This document shows positions 1 through 8,882 of a stretch of DNA of 64,000 nucleotides, in pieces. Every line of letters begins with the position of its first letter. Position 1 is the first letter of the stretch. Source of the stretch: Bacteroidota bacterium. GTDB taxonomy: Bacteria; Bacteroidota; Bacteroidia; Bacteroidales; Prolixibacteraceae. A model generated the notes under the pieces. It had not been told where the DNA came from, did not search any database, and was given only the letters and a program-made list of their open reading frames with translations. Position numbers and translations under genes: made by a program. The stretch is from contig JAUXUF010000326.1 in assembly GCA_030684645.1 (NCBI GenBank), forward strand, positions 1 through 64,000, read 5' to 3'.

Positions 1-91
1 TTTGTTGTATTTTGACTAAAAATACCCACTGAATATCAGTATATTACAAAGTCAAAATTGAGCAGGATTGACTTTTCGGAGTGGACTCATC

Positions 92-126
92 ATTAAATAA
101 AAAAAACCCGCTTTTCAGCGAGGTTT
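92..126 (-). terminator. Intrinsic terminator of the thrS-infC-rpmI-rplT operon
   Basis: Read on the minus strand, a 9-bp stem with one bulged base (arms 117-126 and 104-112) closes on a GAAA tetraloop and is followed by a run of eight T. It lies about 30 bases after the rplT stop codon, as expected for a Rho-independent terminator. Positions 1-90 beyond it hold nothing I can assign. Confidence 0.85.
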
Positions 127-156
127 CGTATGTTTAGTCACCTAATTGACGATTTA

Positions 157-501
157 CTATTTTACCTTATCAACAATTGCTTTAAAAGCTACAGGGTGAT
201 TCATTGCTAAATCAGCCAAAACTTTACGGTTGATTTCGACGCTTGCTTTTTTGAGCAGGCCGATGAACTGTGAATAAGATAAACCTTCCGGACGAACGGC
301 AGCATTAATACGCTGAATCCATAAAGCACGGAAATTTCTCTTTTTTGCTTTTCTATCTCTGTAGGCATATTGCAAACCCTTTTCCCAGGTATTTTTTGCA
401 ACTGTCCAAACATTTTTACGGGCGCCGAAGTTACCTCTGGTAAGCTTCAGGATTTTTTTTCTGTGAGCCCGTGATGCGACTGCATTTACTGATCTTGGCA
501 T
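157..501 (-). CDS. rplT: 50S ribosomal protein L20
   Basis: The 114-residue protein is a full-length L20, an assembly protein that binds 23S rRNA early. It opens with [19 protein letters not shown], the basic N-terminal extension typical of the family, and carries the usual RNA-binding body. It is the last gene of thrS-infC-rpmI-rplT, 99 bases after rpmI, and is followed by a strong terminator. In other phyla L20 represses this operon by binding its mRNA. I do not see an obvious L20-binding fold in the rpmI-rplT gap, so such control here is open. Confidence 0.98.
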   Translation of the reverse strand: MPRSVNAVASRAHRKKILKLTRGNFGARKNVWTVAKNTWEKGLQYAYRDRKAKKRNFRALWIQRINAAVRPEGLSYSQFIGLLKKASVEINRKVLADLAMNHPVAFKAIVDKVK

Positions 502-600
502 AAAACTGATTTTAGAATGGTTAGCGTTCCGTAAACCGGAATCTTCAAGCTAATTCATTCGATTGATAACTAAAATTAATTACTCTAAAAAGAAACAGTA

Positions 601-795
601 CTACATGGTCAACATAGCCTTAACGTTGTGCAGGTCAGCTTTATGAACCGTTCCCCAATAAGTCAGGTTACGTTTCTGCTTGGTGCTTTTTTTTGTCAAG
701 ATGTGACTTTTAAATGCGTGTTTTCTCTTAATTTTTCCGGTGCCGGTTAATCTAAACCTTTTTTTTGCTCCGGAGATCGTCTTCATTTTTGGCAT
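601..795 (-). CDS. rpmI: 50S ribosomal protein L35
   Basis: This 64-residue, strongly basic protein ([20 protein letters not shown] at its start) matches L35 in length and sequence. It is a small structural component of the large ribosomal subunit. The gene lies 28 bases after infC and before rplT, the order found across bacteria. A second ATG three codons in is possible, but the MPKMKT start is the usual form of the family. Confidence 0.98.
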   Translation of the reverse strand: MPKMKTISGAKKRFRLTGTGKIKRKHAFKSHILTKKSTKQKRNLTYWGTVHKADLHNVKAMLTM

Positions 796-823
796 CTTCC
801 TGAAATTAATGTATGTAAGAAAT

Positions 824-1378
824 TTATTTCTTCTTCTTAGGTGAAATAAACATGGTCATTCGTTTTCCTTCCAATTGCGGCAATTGTTCCACTTTGCCAA
901 CTTCTTCCAATTCCTGTGCAAACTTCAAAAGTAAAATCTCCCCTTGCTCCTTAAACAAAATTGAACGGCCTTTAAAGAATACGTAAGCTTTTACTTTCGC
1001 GCCTTCCTGAAGAAACTTTTCAGCGTGACGCATTTTAAACTGAAAATCATGGTCATCGGTATTCGGTCCGAACCGGATTTCCTTCACTACGACTTGTACC
1101 GTTTTTGCTTTTATTTCCTTCTGTTTCTTTTTCTGCTGATACAGAAACTTCTGGTAATCTGTTATCTTACAAACAGGCGGATCGGCATTTGGTGATATTT
1201 CTACAAGGTCAAGTTCAAGGGCATCAGCCATCTTCATGGCTTCAAAAAGGGAAAAAACACCAGGGTTTTCGATGTTATCGCCTACAACCCTAACTTGTTG
1301 TGCACGAATTTTCTCATTGATTTTATGCAGAGCAACAACTTCTACTCGTCCACCTTTGTATGGTCTTTTTACAGCTAT
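824..1378 (-). CDS. infC: Translation initiation factor IF-3, rare AUA start
   Basis: The 184-residue product has both IF-3 domains: an N-terminal part containing INEKIRA and VRVVGDN, and a C-terminal part with [15 protein letters not shown]-3 binds the 30S subunit and rejects wrong start codons. The frame has no ATG until position 1237, which would remove the N-domain, and it is closed by TAG at 1391-1393. Within it, ATA (1376-1378) lies 8 bases after a strong AGGAGG (1387-1392); the other candidate, CTG at 1382-1384, is only 2 bases away. Use of AUU, AUC or AUA by infC is established and lets IF-3 limit its own synthesis. The exact start is an inference; the gene identity is certain. Confidence 0.93.
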   Translation of the reverse strand: MAVKRPYKGGRVEVVALHKINEKIRAQQVRVVGDNIENPGVFSLFEAMKMADALELDLVEISPNADPPVCKITDYQKFLYQQKKKQKEIKAKTVQVVVKEIRFGPNTDDHDFQFKMRHAEKFLQEGAKVKAYVFFKGRSILFKEQGEILLLKFAQELEEVGKVEQLPQLEGKRMTMFISPKKKK

Positions 1379-1386
1379 GGCCAGAT

Positions 1387-1392
1387 CCTCCT
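1387..1392 (-). promoter_or_regulatory. Strong ribosome binding site of infC
   Basis: AGGAGG on the minus strand, 8 bases before the proposed AUA start codon of infC. Strong Shine-Dalgarno sequences are uncommon in Bacteroidota, so this site both supports the start assignment and suggests that the poor codon needs compensation. Confidence 0.75.
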
Positions 1393-1410
1393 ATTATTAG
1401 TTTATATTTC

Positions 1411-3360
1411 TTAGTTATAAAATGATGATAACTGGTCTTTTACTTCTTCCTGAATAAAATCAACAAACTCCTGAAGATTCTTCACTCCCTGATCACCTTC
1501 ACCTTGCTTCCTCACAGAAACTCTTTGATTTTCAGCTTCTTGTTCACCAACTATCAATAAATAAGGGATACGTTTCAATTCGTTATCCCTGATCTTACGA
1601 CCAATTTTCTCATTTCGGTCGTCAATTACGGTGCGAATATCGGAATTATTTAGAAACTCTGAAACACTTTTCGCATATTCATTGAACTTTTCGCTTATTG
1701 GTAATACAACAACTTGTTCGGGAGTTAACCAAAGCGGGAATTTCCCGGCAGTGTGTTCAATCAAAACAGCAACAAACCGTTCCATCGATCCGAATGGCGC
1801 ACGGTGGATCATAACCGGACGGTGACGTTTATCATCAGCACCAATGTATTCCAATTCAAACCGTTCAGGCAAATTATAGTCAACCTGAATGGTTCCCAGC
1901 TGCCAACTACGCCCCAAGGCATCTTTTACCATGAAATCAAGTTTTGGGCCATAGAAAGCTGCTTCGCCTAAAACGGTTACAGTTTTAAGACCTTTTTCGG
2001 CTGATGCTTCAATAATTGCCTGTTCTGCTTTATCCCAGTTTTCGGTTGAACCAATATATTTTTCTGGTTTATTCGGATCGCGTAATGATATTTGAGCCGA
2101 ATAGTTTTCGAAGTTCAGCGCTTTGAAAATGATAAAAATGATATCAATCACTTTTTTAAACTCGTCTTTAATCTGATCAGGTCGACAAAACAAATGGGCG
2201 TCATCCTGGGTAAATCCACGCACACGGGTCAAACCATGTAACTCTCCACTTTGCTCGTAACGGTAAACAGTTCCGAATTCGGCCATACGAACTGGAAGGT
2301 CTTTGTATGACCGTGGCTTAAATTTATACAGTTCACAGTGATGAGGACAGTTCATCGGCTTCAGCATGTATTCTTCCCCTTCAGCCGGAGTTTTTATGGT
2401 TTGGAATGAATCAGCTCCGTATTTTTGGAAGTGTCCTGACGTTTTATACAGGTTAACATCGCCGATATGAGGTGTAATGACCTGTTCATATCCGAATTTT
2501 TTCTGAACCTTTTTCAGGAAATCTTCAAGCTGCTGGCGTAACATGGCTCCTTTAGGCAACCACATCGGTAATCCCTGCCCCACATTTTGCGAAAAGGTAA
2601 ACAATTCCAATTCCTTGCCCAACTTCCGGTGATCGCGTTTTTTAGCTTCTTCAACCAGTACCAGGTATTCTTCCAGCATTTTCTGTTTAGGGAAAGTAAT
2701 CCCATAAACGCGGGTAAGCATCTTATTTTTTTCATTGCCCCGCCAATACGCACCGGCAAGCGAAGTCAGTTTTACAGCCTTAATAAATCCCGTGTTTGGC
2801 AAATGCGGTCCACGGCACAAATCAGTAAACCCACCCTGATTATAGACTGTAATGGTTCCGTCGGTCAATTCGCTGATCAATTCTTCTTTCAGTTTATCAC
2901 CTTTAGTGGTAAACATCTTCAGGGCATCTTCCTTCGAAATATCATGCCTGACAATATCATGTTTTTCCCGGGCCAGTTCGATGACTTTCTTTTCAATTTT
3001 CTCCAGGTCTTTATCGGTCAGCTGTTCGCCCTGAGGCAGATCAATATCGTAATAGAAACCATTATCAACGGTTGGTCCGATTCCGAATTGTGTCCCCGGA
3101 TAAAAAGATTCGATTGCTTCAGCCATCAAATGAGCCGACGAATGCCAAAAGGTTTCCTTCCCTTCACGGTCATCCCACAAAAACAATTTAATTCGGGCAT
3201 CCTGGTTAATTGGCCGGGTCAAATCCCACACTTCTCCATCCACTGAAATAGACAATACATCTTTGGCAAGCCGGGTACTAATGGACTCAGCAATATCGAG
3301 TCCGGTAATTCCACTTTCGAATTCCCGGACACTATTATCGGGTAAAGTAATTTTAATCAT
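1411..3360 (-). CDS. thrS: Threonyl-tRNA synthetase
   Basis: This 649-residue cytoplasmic enzyme charges tRNA-Thr. It shows an N-terminal TGS domain ([10 protein letters not shown]), the editing domain ([17 protein letters not shown] with its conserved HxxxH), the class II catalytic core with [12 protein letters not shown] carrying a zinc ligand, motif 2 around [20 protein letters not shown], motif 3 ([11 protein letters not shown]) and the anticodon-binding C-domain. A longer frame can be drawn from 3393, but its first codon is a TTG that forms the end of the predicted promoter box at 3391-3398. The ATG at 3360 is therefore the better start and fits the normal family length. It heads the operon; infC follows after 32 bases. 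Confidence 0.97.
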   Translation of the reverse strand: MIKITLPDNSVREFESGITGLDIAESISTRLAKDVLSISVDGEVWDLTRPINQDARIKLFLWDDREGKETFWHSSAHLMAEAIESFYPGTQFGIGPTVDNGFYYDIDLPQGEQLTDKDLEKIEKKVIELAREKHDIVRHDISKEDALKMFTTKGDKLKEELISELTDGTITVYNQGGFTDLCRGPHLPNTGFIKAVKLTSLAGAYWRGNEKNKMLTRVYGITFPKQKMLEEYLVLVEEAKKRDHRKLGKELELFTFSQNVGQGLPMWLPKGAMLRQQLEDFLKKVQKKFGYEQVITPHIGDVNLYKTSGHFQKYGADSFQTIKTPAEGEEYMLKPMNCPHHCELYKFKPRSYKDLPVRMAEFGTVYRYEQSGELHGLTRVRGFTQDDAHLFCRPDQIKDEFKKVIDIIFIIFKALNFENYSAQISLRDPNKPEKYIGSTENWDKAEQAIIEASAEKGLKTVTVLGEAAFYGPKLDFMVKDALGRSWQLGTIQVDYNLPERFELEYIGADDKRHRPVMIHRAPFGSMERFVAVLIEHTAGKFPLWLTPEQVVVLPISEKFNEYAKSVSEFLNNSDIRTVIDDRNEKIGRKIRDNELKRIPYLLIVGEQEAENQRVSVRKQGEGDQGVKNLQEFVDFIQEEVKDQLSSFYN

Positions 3361-3390
3361 CGGTCTTTTTGAGATATAAAAAACAGGGTG

Positions 3391-3423
3391 CAAAGATAAA
3401 TATTAATAGCTGATATGAATCAA
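3391..3423 (-). promoter_or_regulatory. Promoter of the thrS operon
   Basis: On the minus strand a perfect Bacteroidota -7 box TATCTTTG occupies 3391-3398. A TTG (3421-3423) lies 22 bases upstream as a possible -33 element. Transcription would start near 3384, about 25 bases before the thrS ATG. Confidence 0.65.
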
Positions 3424-3474
3424 TGTTTTTTTGTTTTTCAAGCTTAAAATGCGGAGTCTTCATTTTCAGTTCAG

Positions 3475-3527
3475 AAAAAGAAAACCGGCACTCATATGTT
3501 CTGTATTTAAACATACCAGTGCCGGTT
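3475..3527 (-). terminator. Terminator after the DUF6588-like gene
   Basis: Perfect outer arms of AACCGGCACT and AGTGCCGGTT (3483-3492 and 3518-3527) continue into an inner GTATGTT/AACATAT pairing. On the minus strand they are followed by a T-rich tract. It starts 22 bases after the stop of the gene at 3549. Confidence 0.8.
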
Positions 3528-3548
3528 AACACAAATTTGTACTATAAA

Positions 3549-4607
3549 TTATCTGGCTCCCAGGCTTACACCCACATTATATGAGGTGTATTGAGCCTTA
3601 TTGATCGACCCAAACAGGCTTAAAACAGCAACTTTAAGTCTGAAGCCCGCATCCATGCATATGTTTTTCGATTCGAACTGAAGCGATATCGGATCAATCA
3701 GAGCGTCTTCGTCAGTAATTTCCAAACCGCCTCCTGAAGCTTTGGTAACTACCGGATATTTTCCAATCATATCGATCGTAGATACGCTGGAGCTTTGACC
3801 TATTCCACCAAAGAAGGTAAGTATTCCCAATTTTTTGGAAATGATAAGTCCATATTTGGTCGTTTTTGTATTCACTTTCAGAAATTGAGACTTATCGGAG
3901 CTGAATGTTACTTTCACATTGGGCTCGGTATAATCCAGCGGTGAGAAACTCAATGCACTTTGGGCATTCACTTCTGAATAGCTCCCAAAAACAGAGGCAT
4001 CAAAAGGAAGTTCTTTCAGAACCGGTATCCATTCCATAAAATTATGCTTTGCTCCAGCGCCCCAAAATCCAAGTTTCATTTCATCTCCATTATTATCGTA
4101 GGTCATTTCAGGAACGTACCGGCCAATAAGATCGGTATGAGGAAGAAGACCAAATCCAATCTGAGCCATTGGGACCGGAACAACATCCAGACCAACTCCA
4201 TTGGGTGTATTGAATGAAACCATTGGGTTTCCCTGGCTATCATTGACCTGCAACTTCGGACCAGAAATATCCTTTCCGGCTATTGTAGGAGCGAAATTAC
4301 CTCCACTCACAACCACCATATTGTCCAGATGAAGTAAGCTAACATCAAATGTTTTGGCTTCTTCAGGTATTTGTATGGCACTTACACTTACCGTTAAATC
4401 AAATCCGAATAACATATGTGTTTCAGCTGAATTGTACCAGCCATTGTTCAGGCCATCTCCCAAAGCCATGGCATATGGATTAAGATATGCTTCTGTCAGT
4501 TTTTTAGCATCCGCTTTACCACCTTTCAGGAATTCGACCACATTGGTTTGCGAAAAAGCAAGTTGGGCAACAAAACCCACATAAATAAACAAGATCAGTT
4601 TTTTCAT
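3549..4607 (-). CDS. DUF6588-like predicted outer-membrane protein
   Basis: The 352-residue protein starts with a clear signal peptide (MKKLILFIYVGFVAQLAFSQ). The rest alternates short hydrophobic and polar stretches with many glycines, as in outer-membrane beta barrels. It resembles the DUF6588 group known from Bacteroidota, whose function is unknown. The gene stands alone between its own promoter and a strong terminator and is divergent from the dipeptidyl peptidase gene. The family name is from memory of the pattern (N-terminal alpha-helical leader, GLNNGWYNSAETH), not a search. Confidence 0.7.
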   Translation of the reverse strand: MKKLILFIYVGFVAQLAFSQTNVVEFLKGGKADAKKLTEAYLNPYAMALGDGLNNGWYNSAETHMLFGFDLTVSVSAIQIPEEAKTFDVSLLHLDNMVVVSGGNFAPTIAGKDISGPKLQVNDSQGNPMVSFNTPNGVGLDVVPVPMAQIGFGLLPHTDLIGRYVPEMTYDNNGDEMKLGFWGAGAKHNFMEWIPVLKELPFDASVFGSYSEVNAQSALSFSPLDYTEPNVKVTFSSDKSQFLKVNTKTTKYGLIISKKLGILTFFGGIGQSSSVSTIDMIGKYPVVTKASGGGLEITDEDALIDPISLQFESKNICMDAGFRLKVAVLSLFGSINKAQYTSYNVGVSLGAR

Positions 4608-4655
4608 AGTTGTTATTCTTAGAGTTTGGAAATCATAACTACCTTATCCGATTAA

Positions 4656-4663
4656 CAAAGATA
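4656..4663 (-). promoter_or_regulatory. -7 promoter box of the DUF6588-like gene
   Basis: TATCTTTG on the minus strand, 49 bases before the ATG at 4607, matches the Bacteroidota TAnnTTTG box exactly. I do not see a convincing -33 element at the usual spacing. Confidence 0.55.
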
Positions 4664-4865
4664 TATTTTTAAGCATTTAATAAAACATTTACAAGGTAAA
4701 ACAGCAAAATAAAGACAAATAAGTCTTCTAATATATTTTGGAGGTTAATAAAATATTGAAATCAAAATCATCTCATCAAATATTTATATGGGATGTTCTT
4801 CTTTTTTATATGAAAAAAAATGCGAAGTTTTGGAAGCTGAAAAAACGAATTAACACTCATAAATT

Positions 4866-7058
4866 ATGAATATCAGATCAGTCCTCATATTTTTACTTGT
4901 AAGTATTTCATTGGCTGCATTTTCACAAAAGAAGATCGAACTCAGGGATGTTGTAAGCAGCCGGATTTTTTCACCGAAAAGTGTTTCAGGACTTCGTTCC
5001 ATGAACGATGGCACCCATTACACCACAAAAGAGGCAGATACTAAAATCGTAAAATACAGTTATAAAACCGGTGAACAGGTAGAAGTTTTGTTTGATTTGT
5101 CTAAAATTGAAAATGCTGGCTTTACCGCTTTTAGTGATTACTCCTTCAGCAATGATGAAACCAAAATTCTTTTCACTACAAAAAAGAATTCGATTTACCG
5201 CCATTCCTTTTTGGCCGAATATTATATCTGGAACCAGACAACGAAAGGAATGACCCCACTTTCAACAAACGGAGCGCAGCAACTGGCTACTTTATCGCCT
5301 GATGGTGAAAGGGTTGCTTTTGTTCGGGACAACAATCTGTTTGTTAAAAGCCTGAAATTTGGAACAGAAAGTCAGGCAACCCGCGATGGAAAAACGAATG
5401 AAATTATTAATGGTACCCCAGATTGGGTTTACGAAGAAGAGTTTAGTTTCAACAAGGCTTTCGAATGGTCTCCTGACAGCAAGTTCCTGGCTTATGTCAA
5501 GTTTAATGAAACTGAAGTTCCAATGTTTAAAATCCCTATGTACCAGGGCCAAAATCCGGAATTAAAAGAATATCAGCTGTATCCGGGAGCATACAGTTAC
5601 AAGTACCCAAAAGCAGGCGAAAAGAATTCGGTGGTGAGTGTTCACATTTATGATTTAAAGGCAAAAAGCAGTGTGACTGCCGAAACCGGTAACGATTTGG
5701 AACAATACATTCCACGGATCAAATGGACCCAGGATGCGTCTAATCTGGCCATAATGAAATTAAACCGGCTTCAAAACAAACTGGATATTGTTCTGGCAAA
5801 CCCATTTACCGGCGATACACGGACCTTTTTTACTGAAAAAAATAAGCGGTATATTTCAGAAGACTTTTATGATAGCTTTATTTTCCTTCCTGACAATAAA
5901 TATATCGTTCTAAACAGTGAGCGAAATGGCTATTCTCATTTGTACTTATATGATCGACAGGGATTTGAAGTAAAACAACTAACCAGTGGCAATTTTGATG
6001 TGACCGGATTCTATGGTTTCGATCCCGTGAAAAAAATATTCTATTACCAGGCTGCCAAAGAATCTCCTTTGCGTCGCGAAGTATATTTTGTGAGTCTCGA
6101 TGGCAAAAAATCTGGAAAATTATCGACGCAAACAGGAACCAATCAGGCTGATTTCAGTTCCGGATTTCAATATTTCATCAATACTTTTACAAATTCTGAA
6201 ACGCCCAATCTCACTACCCTTCATGATCAGACCGGAAAACTTATCCGCACGCTGGAAGAAAACAATGATCTAAAAAAACTGCTGAAAGAATATTCACTCA
6301 GGAAAAAGGAATTCTTCAGTTTTAAAACTCCGGAAGGTGTTGAATTGAACGGTTGGATGCTAAAACCTTCAAATTTTGACCAATCGAAAAGATATCCGGT
6401 AGTCATGACCCAGTACAGCGGACCAAATTCGCAACAGGTACTCGATACATGGAGTGTAGGCTGGAATAATTATTTGGCCCAGGAAGGATTTATAGTTGCC
6501 TGTGTTGATCCACGCGGAACCGGTGCACGTGGCGAAGAGTTCCGAAAAATGACTTATATGCAATTGGGCAAATACGAATCAGATGATCAGGTTGAAGCAG
6601 CCCGGTACCTTGGAACGCTTTCGTCTGTGGATAAAGACAACATTGCCATCTGGGGCTGGAGTTATGGTGGCTTTATGGCAGCGCTTTGCATGGAAAAGGG
6701 CTCAGATGTTTTTAAAGCCGGAATTTCGGTTGCCCCGGTTACCAACTGGCGTTTTTACGACACCGTCTATACCGAGCGCTACATGCGCACACCCAAGGAA
6801 AATCCGGATGGTTACGACGACAATTCGCCTCTTTCTCATGCTGACAAAATCAAGGGAAATTTCCTGTTAATTCAAGGGTCGGCCGACGACAATGTACATT
6901 TGCAGAATACTATGGAGTTTACTGAGAAAATGGTTCAGTCCGGTGTACAGTTCGACATGGCAATCTACACCAACCGAAATCACGGCATTAAAGGCGGAAA
7001 TACAAGCCTGCATTTATATACTAAAATGACTAACTTCCTGAAGGACAAATTACAATAA
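4866..7058 (+). CDS. Dipeptidyl peptidase IV-type S9 serine peptidase
   Basis: The 730-residue protein has a signal peptide (ending near AAFSQ), an eight-bladed propeller region (DPPIV_N, about residues 90-440) and a C-terminal alpha/beta hydrolase. The catalytic triad is visible: Ser599 in GWSYGG, an Asp in GSADDNVH (residues 674-675) and His706 in NRNHGI. The motif EEEFSF matches the double-Glu site that holds the substrate amino terminus in DPP IV. It should remove Xaa-Pro or Xaa-Ala dipeptides from peptides in the periplasm. Length is normal. It is a single gene, 70 bases before the sigma-factor gene and without an obvious terminator between them. Confidence 0.92.
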   Translation: MNIRSVLIFLLVSISLAAFSQKKIELRDVVSSRIFSPKSVSGLRSMNDGTHYTTKEADTKIVKYSYKTGEQVEVLFDLSKIENAGFTAFSDYSFSNDETKILFTTKKNSIYRHSFLAEYYIWNQTTKGMTPLSTNGAQQLATLSPDGERVAFVRDNNLFVKSLKFGTESQATRDGKTNEIINGTPDWVYEEEFSFNKAFEWSPDSKFLAYVKFNETEVPMFKIPMYQGQNPELKEYQLYPGAYSYKYPKAGEKNSVVSVHIYDLKAKSSVTAETGNDLEQYIPRIKWTQDASNLAIMKLNRLQNKLDIVLANPFTGDTRTFFTEKNKRYISEDFYDSFIFLPDNKYIVLNSERNGYSHLYLYDRQGFEVKQLTSGNFDVTGFYGFDPVKKIFYYQAAKESPLRREVYFVSLDGKKSGKLSTQTGTNQADFSSGFQYFINTFTNSETPNLTTLHDQTGKLIRTLEENNDLKKLLKEYSLRKKEFFSFKTPEGVELNGWMLKPSNFDQSKRYPVVMTQYSGPNSQQVLDTWSVGWNNYLAQEGFIVACVDPRGTGARGEEFRKMTYMQLGKYESDDQVEAARYLGTLSSVDKDNIAIWGWSYGGFMAALCMEKGSDVFKAGISVAPVTNWRFYDTVYTERYMRTPKENPDGYDDNSPLSHADKIKGNFLLIQGSADDNVHLQNTMEFTEKMVQSGVQFDMAIYTNRNHGIKGGNTSLHLYTKMTNFLKDKLQ

Positions 7059-7128
7059 ATAAAAGTACGCTAAAAAGAAAAAAAACATTAGATAACATAT
7101 TTCTGCTGTTTTTTCTTATTTTTAGCAA

Positions 7129-7719
7129 ATGATCAAACCGAATAATCAACTGAATATACCATCTCTTCGGAAAGGAGAAAAGAAAGCCTACGAAAATATT
7201 TACAACGAATTTTTCGGTGTTCTGTATCATCTTTGCCTTCAATACCTGCGTGATGAAAAGATTGCGGAAGAAATTGTGCAGGACACCTTTCTGAAATTAT
7301 GGGAAATCAGGGAAACACTTAATGACCAGATCAATATACGTAATTTCCTGTACACCATTACCAAAAATAATTGTCTCAACTTTTTGCGTAACCAGAAAAT
7401 TTCTATGAGACACCTTGAAAACATGAAGTATATGGAAATGCAGTTCAACTACGAGGCTCTTGAAAAACTTGGTAATTACCTTCATTTTGAAGAATTGAAA
7501 AACAAAATTGACGAGGCCATTTCGAATCTTCCGGTTGAAGTAATTGAAACTTTTAAGCTGAACCGGTTTGAAGAATTGTCGTACAAAGAAATAGCCGAGA
7601 GGCAAATTGTCAGCATCAAAACGGTCGAAGCCCGGATCTCGAAAGCCTTACGAATTTTGCGTGTTGAGTTGAAAGATTACCTGCCTTTGATCTATTTGAT
7701 TTCGAGGATATTTTCGTAA
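7129..7719 (+). CDS. ECF-type RNA polymerase sigma-70 factor
   Basis: A 196-residue sigma factor of the Bacteroidota ECF family. Region 2 is seen around AEEIVQDTFLKLWEIRETL (about residues 40-60) and region 4 as a helix-turn-helix in the C-terminal third (LSYKEIAERQIVSIKTVEARI). It directs RNA polymerase to its target genes when released by its anti-sigma partner. The FecR gene starts 70 bases downstream, followed by SusC and SusD. This is the standard trans-envelope signalling arrangement in which binding of the glycan by SusC switches on its own locus. Confidence 0.95.
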   Translation: MIKPNNQLNIPSLRKGEKKAYENIYNEFFGVLYHLCLQYLRDEKIAEEIVQDTFLKLWEIRETLNDQINIRNFLYTITKNNCLNFLRNQKISMRHLENMKYMEMQFNYEALEKLGNYLHFEELKNKIDEAISNLPVEVIETFKLNRFEELSYKEIAERQIVSIKTVEARISKALRILRVELKDYLPLIYLISRIFS

Positions 7720-7789
7720 AGACAAAATAAATCCTCATTTTCCCATTTTTTCGATAGGGTATTTGGAGGTTTATGTGTTTAGTCTTTAA

Positions 7790-8788
7790 ATGAAAAAATA
7801 CATGTCCGAAGAAAACTTCCATAAGATACTTAACAACACAGTAACCGAAGCTGAGAAGAATGATTTTTTCAGTTCGCTTGAAAAAGATTTCGAAAAACGG
7901 GAGGAATTTTACCGTTACAAAAACCTTTACGTCCTGAGCAACCTGAACCCTGATTATTATCGCAGTCAACAAAACAAAAGCTTTAACAGATTCTGGAGCA
8001 GGGTACAAGCTAAAAAATCTCAAGAAACTATTCATCTCTGGATGCGTTATGCAGCCATTTTTATTGTAGCATCGGCATTGGGATTCATGGCAGATTATTT
8101 CCTAAACCTTAAAGCACCAACGGTATTCAGTCAGCATATTAAATACAGCTCTGAAAAAGGCAGTGTTTCAACGATTCATTTGGAAGATGGCTCGTCCATC
8201 TGGCTAAGTTCCGGCACCAATCTGGTCATTGATAAAAACCAGAAAGGTGAAACCATCGCCAGGTTAAATGGAGAAGCCTATTTTGACCTGATTCCTGATC
8301 CAAACCGGAAATTCATTGTTGATCTCGGCTATTTTAAAGTCAGAGATATTGGCACCAGGTTTAACTTACGGGCTTACGAATCGGAACAATTAATTACGGC
8401 AGCTTTAGACAAGGGTCAAATTGATTTTTTTAATAACTGTGAAAAATCCTTTTTGACCGTAAAACCCGGTGAATTTGTCGAATACGACAAGTCAAACAAG
8501 AAAATATCAATGAATCAGCAGGATCCTTCAATTGTCTCAGCATGGAAAGACGGAAAGTTTGTATTTATTGATAAAACTCTTTCGGAAATATGCAGCGAAT
8601 TAGAAAACTGGTATAATATTGACATACAAATTGACGACCTGGCATTGGCCAATACCAGGTACACCAGTGTGGTAAATCGTAGTACAACTGTAAAGATGGT
8701 GCTGCAAATACTCGCTATAACCGATCATATTCGATACCAAATAATTGATAAAAAAGAAGGAAAAGATATTATTAAAATAAGAAAATAA
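7790..8788 (+). CDS. FecR-type anti-sigma factor
   Basis: This 332-residue inner-membrane protein has a short cytoplasmic N-domain that would bind the ECF sigma factor, one membrane helix around residues 84-103 (AAIFIVASALGFMADYF), a periplasmic FecR domain (about 115-215, with LEDGSSIWLSSGT) and a C-terminal DUF4974 region. It should hold the sigma factor inactive and relay the signal from the STN domain of the SusC protein. Gene order sigma-FecR-SusC supports this. Confidence 0.94.
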   Translation: MKKYMSEENFHKILNNTVTEAEKNDFFSSLEKDFEKREEFYRYKNLYVLSNLNPDYYRSQQNKSFNRFWSRVQAKKSQETIHLWMRYAAIFIVASALGFMADYFLNLKAPTVFSQHIKYSSEKGSVSTIHLEDGSSIWLSSGTNLVIDKNQKGETIARLNGEAYFDLIPDPNRKFIVDLGYFKVRDIGTRFNLRAYESEQLITAALDKGQIDFFNNCEKSFLTVKPGEFVEYDKSNKKISMNQQDPSIVSAWKDGKFVFIDKTLSEICSELENWYNIDIQIDDLALANTRYTSVVNRSTTVKMVLQILAITDHIRYQIIDKKEGKDIIKIRK

Positions 8789-8790
8789 AA

Positions 8791-8812
8791 ATGCACCCGT
8801 GGAGGGGTGCAT
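8791..8812 (+). promoter_or_regulatory. Hairpin between fecR and susC
   Basis: An 8-bp perfect stem ATGCACCC/GGGTGCAT with a six-base loop lies 3 bases after the FecR stop. It has no T-run on the plus strand, so it is a poor terminator; it could stabilise or process the message ahead of the highly expressed susC gene. On the minus strand it is followed by T-rich sequence, but no gene there needs ending. Confidence 0.45.
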
Positions 8813-8882
8813 CGGAATCTCAATAAATAAATGAAACTGAGTGGAGTCAGTTTCCAGTATTAACTAAATTCAATACAAACGT

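Noticed and set aside
2587-3246. 219-codon plus-strand frame opposite thrS.
   Set aside because: It is the complement of a highly conserved gene and has no domain of its own.
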